Source: Sapria himalayana (taxonomy: Eukaryota; Streptophyta; Magnoliopsida; Malpighiales; Rafflesiaceae). From it: 64,000 nt of DNA. Location: positions 352,169 through 416,168 of the forward strand of contig JAREIK010002254.1 of NCBI GenBank assembly GCA_029783825.1, written 5' to 3'. Every line of letters begins with the position of its first letter. Within the stretch, counting starts at the first letter, position 1. Below are positions 36,131-45,504 of the stretch, piece after piece. Below the pieces are notes generated by a model, which had not been told where the DNA came from, ran no database searches, and saw only the letters and a program-made list of their open reading frames with translations. The position numbers were made by a program, and so were the translations under genes.

Positions 36131-38225
36131 ATTATATGCATTTATATTTTTTACAATTTTATAAAAGATTAGAAGTGATTATTCCTTAAATTTTTATTTT
36201 CTCAAAATATATGCATTTAGCTGGGGATTTTTTCCTAGATATTTGGCCTAGTGATAATTTATGTCACTAATTTTTAATAATTAAATATTTTTTAAAATTA
36301 TTTATTTTAATTACTTATTTAATTTTTTATATTAAAGATATGTCATGGTCTATGGATGAGCGATGCTTGAAACACACAATCTCCTCATATAATTATAAAA
36401 ATAGGATATTATAAATAAAAAATTTTATAAATATATATATACAAATAGAAATTTATATTAAATAAGACTAAAATAACTACTTTTTTGATTATAAATTAAT
36501 TAAAATACAATACATAATATTTTTCTAAAATTTTTAATTATGATATTTAAATATTTGTATTAAAAAAATAATATAATTTATTATTTAATTATAATTTTTT
36601 TGAAAATATTTTAATTAATAAAATAACATAAAAAAAGTACTACTAATAAAAAACTAAAATAAACACTTATTTGATTAAATAAAAAAATTTATAAAAATAT
36701 ATGAATTAACGAATAAACATGTAAATATCAATATTATTCTTATTATCATAAAATAATTTAATGATTATAAAAATTATTTAAAAAAATAATGACAAAAAGA
36801 TCAGAAAATATTGAATTATAAAAAAAATTCAATTTTTTTATAAAATTAAAAAGAAAATAAATTTATATTTAAAGATTAATACACATGTATTTTAATAACA
36901 TAAAAAAAATTTGATTATTTAAAAAATAAATATCTAAGTATGGTCATTAAATGAACATTTCAAAGATTCAATTTTATAATGACTAAAAGATTCAAAATGT
37001 ATGCATTTATAATTATTTCATATTATTAATAAAAAATAAATTGAATTCTTAAAAATTTATAACCATAAAATATATATATAAGAAATACTTTATTATTATA
37101 TTATATTATATTATTTATTTATGAAATAATATCATTTATGGTTAAATAAAAATCTATTTCATTTTTTTTTATTTTAATTATTTATTTTTTATAATTTTAG
37201 TTTAATTTATATTTTTGTATCTTTATTTATTGTATTTATAGTTTTCGTTAAAAAAAATGATAAGACATTAAGCATAAAATTTGTGATATCTTTCAACGAC
37301 GAAGAGAGGAGAAGCTAAACGGGACTACGGGAGCAACCTACAACAAATATTCTAACAAACATTATATTTTATATTTTCTAATAAACATTTTTTTTCTAAT
37401 ATTTAGATAAATATTATATCAGAAAAGCTTATATATTTCATGATCTATAGATGAGCGATCCTTGAAAGACATATTCTTCTCGTCAAATTATAAAAATAGG
37501 ATATTATAAATAAATAATTTAAAAAATATATAAATACAAAAAATATATATATTAATATGGCCTAATTAAGATAAATATTTTAATAATTATAAATTTTTTT
37601 AAAAATTATACAAAAAATTTTTCTAAATTTTTTAATTAAGAAACTTAAAATTTTGTATTAAAATAATACATTAAATAATTAATTTTATAATTAAAATAAT
37701 TTGCAAAGATATTTTAAAAAATAAAAGAACATACATTAAAATTTCAACTAATAAAAAGCTAAAATTATTCATTGTATGATTAACTAAAAAATATGTATAA
37801 AAATATTTGAATAAATGTATAAACTTGTAAATATTAATATTATTTTAAGGATAAAAATAATATTTAATGCTTATAGGAAACTTTAACAAAATAATTACTA
37901 CAAAATTTTAAAATCTTGAATTATAAAAAAAATTAAAAAATTTTCATTAAATTTAAAAGAAAATAAATTGATAATTAAAATAAATACATAGATGTTTACC
38001 TTGCTAAAATTTATAAGAATTAAAAAAATTTTATTAAAATATTAAATATATATATATTATTAAATAATCTTTTGCTTTAAGTAGTTTTTAGAATTAGAAT
38101 ATAAATGACATCAAATAATATTAAATTTTATGCCTTTAAAATTATTTCATATTATCTTCATAAAAATTTCTATGAATTCTTAAAAATATATAACCATAAA
38201 ATATATATATTTATATAATTTTTAA
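36131..38225. repeat. Left-arm AT-rich blocks, two tandem diverged copies
   Basis: Two copies share the landmark CATGGTCTATGGATGAGCGA or CATGATCTATAGATGAGCGA, then TCCTTGAAA, at about 36343 and 37439, followed by TTATAAAAATAGGATATTAT. Both are homologous, inverted, to the blocks at 49.4-50.5 and 56.4-57.5 kb. The first copy matches best through ATTGAATTCTTA, TTTATAACCATA and ATATCATTTATGGTTAAATA. No coding content was found. Confidence 0.7.
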
Positions 38226-38272
38226 CATAAAGAGTATTTATAATTCTTAGGAGAGTGGGTTAGAGACCAATC

Positions 38273-38661
38273 TAGAGGTGTCAACCGGGCCGGCCGGCCC
38301 GGCACGGAAAAATTTCGTGCCCGGGTTAGGCACGAGCCGTGCTGTGCCGTGCCTGGCTTGTGCCGTGTCGTGCCTGACCTGGCACGGTTCGGCCCGCGGC
38401 ACGGCACACCGGCACGGGTTTATCCTGTGAGCTCGACCCCACGATGGCCCCTCCCGCAAAAAAGACCGCAGGTCAGGTCTGATTCGACCCGACCCGTGGT
38501 CCCCCCGAATCCCGACCTGTACGGACATGCAAGCCCGAGTGGGCCCAGCAAGGCACGGCACGGTATAGTAGCCGTGCCGTGCCCGGCCCCGGCACGGAAG
38601 CATGATCGTGCCCTAAAAAAATGGGCCGGGCAGGCCTGTCCCGGCCCGTTTGACACCTCTA
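38273..38661. mobile_element. GC-rich hAT-type MITE, 389 bp, 8 bp target duplication
   Basis: Terminal inverted repeats are TAGAGGTGTCAA at 38273 and TTGACACCTCTA ending 38661, with the matching continuing into CGGGCCGG and CCGGCCCG. The flanks GACCAATC (38265-38272) and GACCAATT (38662-38669) match 7/8, the hAT target-site size. The interior is rich in GCCGTGCC, GGCACGG and CCCGACC words, giving a sharp GC island inside very AT-rich DNA. No transposase is present. The overlapping open frames here (38222-38735, both strands) are compositional artefacts. The interior lies within the left arm of the composite element, so it inserted later. Confidence 0.85.
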
Positions 38662-38669
38662 GACCAATT

Positions 38670-38985
38670 ATCTTTTCATTTCTGCCTTGTAATATGAAGT
38701 TTATAAATTTTGTAGCCATGGTTTTTTTTTTCTAATTGAAAGGCTAAACATATATTTTTAAAATTTATTTATATTTTTATTGTTTAATTAATTTGATAAT
38801 TAAAAGTTGCAAGGTGTTTGTTTTTCATGTGTGCCTTGCTATATGCATAAAAATTTGTTGAAAATAATTTATTAAGTATTTATGTTTTATATATATTTAT
38901 TGTTTATTAAATGTTTTGATAATTAAAAAATAAAACATTAACAGACTTATATTACTTCAAAAAATGTTTCTTGTTGTCATGTGAC
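38670..38985. other. AT-rich DNA, nothing recognised
   Basis: No coding or element signal was identified between the MITE and the gene-like segment that follows. Confidence 0.5.
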
Positions 38986-39872
38986 AACTCCAAGTCTCTG
39001 ACTAGCGCCATCAACCTCTCTCTCTTTACATGAAAAAATCAAAACGAAACCTAACAGTAGAAGCGATTTCCATCAGCCATTGTCACTCACCATGGCTCGC
39101 TCTTCGGTGAGGCATCCACTACTAGGCTCAGAAACTATCTTCCTGGTCATCTGAATCTGTTGGCTTCTTTATCTGGTAGAACGGCAAGTTCTGTTCAGAG
39201 AGATGATGATCCACGTTGAAACTCCTCATCCAAACCTAGCATCCGCTCTGGCTGGTTGGGTTTCTTTCCGTATAGTATGATAGTACTTGTCCTTAGATTA
39301 TCCAGACTCCGTTCGCTGTCTAGGGCTCTAATTTAGTAACTAGTATTGTTTAAAAATCGAATTAGGGGTTTTGAGTTCTACAATCTGAGATTTCCCAGGG
39401 AATACACGTTTCCAGACAGGTTTTAAATTAACCTATTTCCATTCGACAAATCTTTTTAATTTTTTCAAAGCCTCGGCTAATCCTACCTTTATCATGATCC
39501 GTAAGCAATAAAGATTTGGATATTTATTCAAGTTAAAGCTCTAATTTGGTTCTGAAATGGAAGAGGAATCCGCCTTTCTTCACTACCCGAGCTTTTGTGC
39601 CAAGCAGTGATGGTGGCTTGGATGGTATCTTCTTCGTGTTGCAGTGTTTATTTTGAGACTTCATTGGAAATTTGCATGTGGGTAATGCTCTCGCAATGCC
39701 CTCTACAGTTGTTTCCAGGTTCAATCAGCTTTTAATGTTTTTTTTTTGTTTGATCATCTCGATCTCCACCATGTTATTGACTTTATTCTTCACTATATTA
39801 TGTACTTCTTTCTCTAATCACCATGCATTGTTTTCTGCAACTGTATGTGGATTAGGTTCATCATATTTATAG
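38986..39872 (+). pseudogene. Gene-like fragment of unknown origin
   Basis: The segment is much less AT-rich than its surroundings. An ATG in good context (CACCATGGC) at 39091 starts MARSSVRHPLLGSE and stops after 20 codons. A one-base shift gives RLRNYLPGHLNLLASLSGRT and on to DDDPR before a stop. A second open block near 39543 reads LVLKWKRNPPFFTTRAF and so on. The Ser/Arg/Leu-rich start could be an organelle-targeting sequence, which is inference. The family was not recognised. It looks like the 5' part of a host gene carried in the element, possibly a second captured gene. Confidence 0.4.
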
Positions 39873-40375
39873 AGGCACAAAATAATCCTTTTACTACCCT
39901 TCCAAATATGTTTTAAATATTTAGATCAATGTTGTTTAGTGTTGATTTACAAATTTAAATAAATATATAATAATATGTTATTCTTTTCCTTTTTTGTTTT
40001 ATATATTTATATATCATGGCGTGCATTTGATTGTGGTTCCATTTAATGCTCCAGAGCATTAGAGGCCCGCAATAAAATTGGATACTTGCTTGAAAACAAG
40101 TTCTGTTTGCTTAATTTCTTGAGACCCTTTTTCAGTATTTCCCAGTACCTGAAAACATGGCAACTCCCAAAATTCTGGCTATGTTCCTCTTTTACTACCA
40201 ATGACTTCAGCTGAGTTGCATTTCTCACAAACAAAATAAATTTGTTAATATTTAAAAAACTAGCTATACAATTAATTACAATCAATTGTAGTTATCATAA
40301 AAAACTAGCTATTCTAGAAAAACTCAAGCAAACCAAATAATAATTAATTTCTAAAATTATTTTATGTTTGGTTCT
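39873..40375. other. Unassigned segment, weak coding-like patch
   Basis: Mostly AT-rich. A GC-richer patch at 40045-40230 reads ALEARNKIGYL on the plus strand, faintly like a Copia gag start, but too short to call. The minus-strand frame 40043-40285 is not supported. Confidence 0.35.
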
Positions 40376-40604
40376 TTTTTATCCTCTCTCCTCTCTCTCC
40401 CTCCCCTCTCTCTTCCTCATCTCTCTCTCTCTCTCTCCATCTCTCCTTTTCTCCACCCTCTTTCTCTCTCCCCCTCTCTCCTTTTCTCCCACTGTTTCTA
40501 ACCCCCTCTCTCTCCCCTCCCTCCCTCTCTCTCTCTCTCCCTCCCTCCCTCCCTATCTCCACTCTCTCTCCCTCCTTTCCTCCCTCCCTCCTCTCTCTCT
40601 CTCT
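40376..40604 (+). repeat. Polypyrimidine CT/CCT tract
   Basis: About 230 bp almost purely C and T, with CTCTCT and CCCTCCCTCC segments. Long homopyrimidine-homopurine tracts with mirror symmetry can form triplex DNA. The open frames on both strands (40362-40829) are translations of this tract. Confidence 0.9.
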
Positions 40605-41475
40605 AAACAATATTGCTGGACATTTTTTAGATATTTGTTGAAGATGTTTGACTATCAACACATATTTGTGTTTGTTCATATCTATAATTATAATTTTTAT
40701 ATATTTGTGAATTTGTTTGTGTACCCAAATATATTGGGTAGAGTTATAGTATATAATAAGTATGTAAAATTCTTGGCTGGTCCTTTTGGTGCTAGGAATA
40801 GTATATTAGCTTCTGAATCTGTGAGATGAATAAAAAAATTCTGGTCCTATGCAAATACAAGTTTGTTCTTGACACTCTTATTTCATGCAGATCAACACCC
40901 TCCTGTGTTTTGTATTTTTTTCACATTTTTTTTTCTTTGTTTCTTAAGTTTTCTTGCTTTGGTGGATTCCTATATGAACCTAGAGATATGCAAAAATTCA
41001 ATATCATGTAGTATATTGTCATTTAATTTTTATTTATCTTTTATTTGATATTTTTTAACTTTCTTATAATTATTCATGGACTGATGCGTGAAGCTGTGCA
41101 ACACAGAAGAATATTTTGTTGGGTAGTTCACTGGAAATCTTAGAGTAATCTTGATTTGGTAATTTAAAATTAAGCTCATGATTATCTCATAGTGTGAAAT
41201 TTTTAACAAATGGTAGTTGGTGTTGCATGTGCTAGTTTATCTATTTATCAGTGATATGTTGTGTTATTTATTAGTTTGTAAATGTATTATGTTATGCTCT
41301 ATGCGTATGTGTAATAATGTTCTCTATCTGCGTGGAGTACTAGAGGACAAAGAACTAGAACATGCTTACCATGCCTGAGACCTATATGTGTATTTTTAAG
41401 CCCTAGTTTATTTTTTTATGTTGTCTTTGATGATATGTGTATTTGCATGTAAGCACATGTGTGTGTCATCTAAGA
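40605..41475. other. Unassigned, intron-like sequence
   Basis: T-rich sequence with moderate GC resembling plant intron or flank. Possible continuation of the captured-gene region, but no exon was recognised. Confidence 0.35.
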
Positions 41476-41627
41476 CTATATGATTATATTTACATACATA
41501 TAATACTGTAGTATATTCATACATATATACTGCTTTATATATGTACGTATATATTGAGCATATATGTACGTATATACCGAGTATATATATTTGTATATAT
41601 TGAGTATGTATGTATGTATATACTTAG

Positions 41628-41679
<52 letters not shown>

Positions 41680-42065
41680 CTATAGTATATAAGTACATAT
41701 ATACTTGGTATATACGTACTTATATACTATAGTATATATGTATGTTTATATTGATTATATTCGTACGTATATACCGATTATATATGTACGTATATACCGA
41801 GTATATATGTGTGTATATACCGAGTATATATGTGTGTATATACCGAGTATATATGTGCGTATATACCGAGTATATATGTGCGTATATATTACAGCATATA
41901 TGTATATACTCAGTATATATGTACTTATATACTATAGTATATACATGCATATATACTTGGTATATACGTACTTATATATTGAGTATATACGTATGTATAT
42001 ACCGAGTATATACGTACATATATACTGACTATATACGTGCGTATATAGAGTGTATACATAAGTGG
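41476..42065. repeat. TATA/GTAC minisatellite with 23 bp unit and (AC)n tract
   Basis: The clearest part (about 41765-41895) repeats ATATACCGAGTATATATGTGTGT-like units of 23 bp; nearby copies vary, with GTACGTAT or GTGCGTAT in place of GTGTGTAT. An (AC)n run lies at about 41631-41671. Units contain near-palindromic TATATGTACGTATATA words. Open frames on both strands here are repeat artefacts rich in Tyr and Ile. Confidence 0.85.
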
Positions 42066-42175
42066 GTGTATATATTTATTTGTAGACATGTACATTCATA
42101 CACACCCATTTACACACACTCACGCATGTTTGAAAATATAAATGCTCGGGCTGGTCTAGTCATCATCGTGCATTG

Positions 42176-42990
42176 TTTACCAATGCAAGTCATGTATCCC
42201 GCACTAAAATGATTCAACAACAAAGAAGATGCTTCCTAACAACAAAAGATTATGAAATTGCCGCGGGGTTCTTCTCCCTCCTACGCTTCTCCTGTTCCTC
42301 CCTACCCATCTTACATTGGAAACTTTTTTGTATACTTTATTTGGCTGTACTTGGGTGATTTTTTGATTTTATGCTGATCAGGAAACTGAGGAAGCGAGGT
42401 TGAGACAGAATATGAAATAGAAGGTAAACCCCTTGTTCCAAAGCAGGAATCTGAAGTTTCAGACTCCAACGTTATCACACAAGGAACTATATTTATGCAC
42501 GAGGTGTCCAAGGCACTCCGACAATATATTTGTTCGAGAATGAAGCATGATGTTGGGTGGAAGGATTTGAAGGTTTGAACTCTATCTCCGTGTTCTCGCA
42601 CGATATAGAGGTAGTCTAAGCATTTAGTTTCAGGCCTTTTTATCTTCTTCAATAAGGTATTTCTAGCATTACATTGGCCGTGTTACAGGTCATTCTGTCC
42701 GATTCTAATGTGTCGGGGGAAGGTGAGCATGCGATAATGTCTTTTATTCGTCTATTGCATAGACTTCCTAATAATAATCCAAATTGTTGTGACTGCTTGC
42801 ATGGTATAGTATGAGAATTTCATTGCATAATGGAATTGAAGATTTCCAACTTTTATTGTGACATGCTTAAATTTTGTTCTTCTGAATCTCTATTAATTTC
42901 TGAATAGTATTGAATGTTTGCGTTCAGGATGCTGATCTGATATGCCAGCTTTTGGAAACCCACAAAGTTCATTTTTCAATATTATGAGAG
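42176..42990 (+). pseudogene. Captured fragment of a 5'-3' exoribonuclease (XRN) gene, with introns
   Basis: Five exon-like pieces of the XRN N-terminal nuclease domain occur in order. A piece at 42176-42262 reads SRTKMIQQQRRCFLTTKDYE (like the RAKMNQQRSRRFRAAKD region). The exon at 42382-42572 opens ETEEARLRQ, then after a one-base frameshift reads EGKPLVPKQESEVSDSNVIT, GTIFM and GWKDLK. The exon at 42689-42803 reads [14 protein letters not shown] then [13 protein letters not shown]. The exon at 42928-42990 reads DADLICQLLETHKVHFSIL. Acceptors (ATCAG, TTACAG, TTCAG) and donors (GTTTGA, GTATAG, GTAAAC) flank the last three. XRN enzymes degrade uncapped RNA; GEGEH and DAD carry family acidic residues. 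The frameshift, plus a TGA where the family has Arg in the SILRE word, make it dead. The start, most of the catalytic domain and the C terminus are absent. Confidence 0.85.
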
Positions 42991-43025
42991 GTAAACTTGT
43001 ATAAAAATGCTCTAGCTAGTTACTT

Positions 43026-43265
43026 TTGCTTTCGAAAAGAGTTACATTAATTGCTTTCGAAATTAATGTGTTCATACAGGAGCAGAGAGAGAGAAGTCGC
43101 TCTGAATCAATTGTAGAAGTCAAAACCAGACCACCAGGAACTAATTCAAGTTTGGCGAAGTCAAGAGGGTGGTTTAAACAAGTTGTAACGACTGACAAAC
43201 ATTTCTTTCATCAACAAGAAAAAAAGTTTCTTTCATTAAAACAACTTTTTCGTGCATTAACGTAG
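43026..43265 (+). pseudogene. Exon-like open segment after the XRN fragment, unidentified
   Basis: After a TTCATACAG acceptor at 43079 the frame runs open for about 60 codons, opening EQRERSRSESIVEVKTRPPG and including SLAKSRGWFKQVV. Composition is protein-like and not repeat-driven. It does not match what follows in XRN (a CCHC region), so it may be from another captured gene. The open frame begins at 43026 upstream of the acceptor, but that start is probably intronic. Confidence 0.4.
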
Positions 43266-44880
43266 TATGCATATACTGAGTATATATGTGCTCAGTATAT
43301 ATGTACATATAATACTGTAGTTTATATGGACATATACTGCTGTAATATATGTAAGTAGTGATATGCTAGTATATATGAACATATACACTACAATATATAT
43401 GTACATATATATTACAGTATTATATATTTATCAAAATATAATTTTTTTTATTTATTTATTTTGATTTGATAGATTAGTTTAAATTTCATATAGATATGGT
43501 ACCGCATTGTTCCCCATATGAATCTTTTATAAGTGAAGGGATTTTTTACTAGACATGATGCACAGATACTAGGACAACTTTGTCGCAGTAGAAAAATGGT
43601 GACTGGAGGAAATGGGGAGAGAAAACAATGTCAATTTAATGGATAGATTATAATTTATGCACTATATGTATGTATGTATTGAACTTTTATCATGTAAAAT
43701 CTAGTTATAAATTTCTTGTGCCTTGTGTTTCCAGGCTTGATGCAATTTCAAATAAATAAAGATAATTTTTGCAGCCCTTGATAAGTGTACTTTCCTTTTT
43801 TTATGCTTATTACAGAATATATAAATGTTTGATATTCATGCTCTATGTTAGGTGTTTACGCTCTACTTTAATACAAATACTTGTACATTTATACCTGTAC
43901 GCGCGCGCGCGCACACACACACACACACAAGTATTTACCAGTATATATGTCTATGTAAATATACATTGTAGTATATGTACATATATACACTGTAGTATAT
44001 GTACAAATACACTACAGTGTATATGTACACACATAATGTAGTGTATATTTATACACTGGTATATATGTACATATATACTACAGTGCATATGTACATGTAC
44101 ACTAGTATATATGTACAAGTATTAATTAGAATATATGTACATACATGTACATATATGTGTACATAAACACTGCAATGTATATGTATACACATATATGTAC
44201 ATATACACTACAGTGTGTATGTACATATACTGAGTATATATATACATGTAAATACTTTTACATGTATGCCGGTATATATATTCATATACAAATATAATAG
44301 TGTATACATATACACTACATTGTATATGTATACATGTATATATGTACATATACAGAGTATATATGTACATATAAATACTTGTACATATATATCAATATAT
44401 AGGTACATATACTGATATACATATATACTAGTGTATACATATACACTGTAGTATATATGTACATATATATAGAGTATATATGTACTCAGTATAAATGTAA
44501 CTTGTGAATTGCTGCAATTTATATGTACATATACTGTAGTAATTATATAACTAGTGAAATGCTACTATATATATACATATACACAACAGTATATATGAAA
44601 AATATATACTACAATATTATATATTTATTAAAACATAATTTTATTTATTTATTTATTTTTATTTGATTGATAAGTTAAAATTTCGTACAGATATGATACT
44701 GCATTGTTCCCAATATGAAGCTTCTAAAAGTGAAAGGATTTTTTTACTAGACATGACGCACCACGACTCTGACAGCTTTGCCGTAGCCGAAAGATGGTGA
44801 TCAGGGGAGTTGAAGGAGAGAAAGCAATGTTAATGCATGAAAAGATTATACTTTATGCATTGTTGGTATATAAATTGATG
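43266..44880. repeat. TATGTACATA minisatellite within a 1.2 kb tandem duplication
   Basis: About 400 bp at 43270-43690 recurs at 44465-44880, offset about 1195 bp. Landmarks are GTACTCAGTATA or GTGCTCAGTATA, an ATTATATATTTAT stretch, AGATATGRTACYGCATTGTTCC, TTTTTTACTAGACATGAYGCA and AAAATGGTGA or AAAGATGGTGA. Between them are many copies of a TATATGTACATATACACTACAGTG-like unit near 26 bp, plus a CG/CA run at 43900-43929. Open frames here (43769-44415) come from the repeat. Confidence 0.75.
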
Positions 44881-45504
44881 AATTTGATGTAAAATATTGA
44901 ATCAGAATAATTTATTAAATGATTTTATTTTTTGTTAATTATAAATTATCATTTATAGTTTATGTTTTTATTCAATTAAAAATAAAAATATTAAATAATC
45001 TAATTAAATAATTTGAAAAAAAATAAAATTCTGAAAATAGTTTTGGAATAAAATTACTAGTGAATTTTACTCGGCTAATTTAGCTAGGGATTTTTTCTTG
45101 CTAAATTAGATAGAGATTTTTGATTTACTATTTTAGCTAGGGAATTATTATTTTAGCTAGGGATTTTCTGGTCGTTAAAATTTTTTGCTAGGGACTATTT
45201 TCCTCGCTAATTTTTTGCGACGAGCACTTTAGATTGGCAAAATATCTGTAGATATATTTGTTTAGCGACGAAAATTCCCATTTAGGTTGCTAATTTAGCT
45301 AGGGATATTATTATTTTAGATAAGGATATTTCTGTAGCTAAAATTTTTTAGCTAGGGACTCTTTCCCCATCTAATTTTTAGAGATGAGCACATTAGATTG
45401 GGAAATCTTTCATCCTTAATGTGTCGCTAGATCCTAGTTATGATAAAAAACCCCCCGTTTGGCTGGGGAATTGTCCCTGGTTATTTGGGATTTTTCTTGT
45501 AATA
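44881..45504 (-). mobile_element. Diverged CACTA-type right end with subterminal repeats
   Basis: Reverse complement of the end reads ATTACAAGAAAAATCCC, close to CACTACAAGAAAA with two changed bases. An interrupted palindrome-like TAACCAGGGACAATTCCCCAGCC sits where the other tips have theirs. Subterminal words TTAGCTAGGGATTTT, TTTAGCGACGAAAATTCCC and TTTTTGCGACGAGCAC fill 45060-45430. The following triplet AAA equals the triplet before the 35421 tip, but both flanks are A-rich, so this is weak evidence for a 10.1 kb element at 35421-45504. Confidence 0.65.

Noticed and set aside
38222..38735. Overlapping open frames on both strands in the GC-rich patch
   Set aside because: The patch is a 389 bp MITE with inverted ends and an 8 bp target duplication. 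High GC content lowers stop-codon frequency on both strands.
40045..40130. ALEARNKIGYL read as a Copia gag start
   Set aside because: The similarity is limited to about ten residues with no supporting gag sequence downstream.
40362..40829. Arg/Glu-rich and Ser/Leu-rich frames across the CT tract
   Set aside because: Direct translation of a polypyrimidine-polypurine tract on the two strands.
41476..44600. Tyr/Ile-rich frames on both strands
   Set aside because: Translations of TATATGTACATA-type minisatellites; no domain and all frames partly open.
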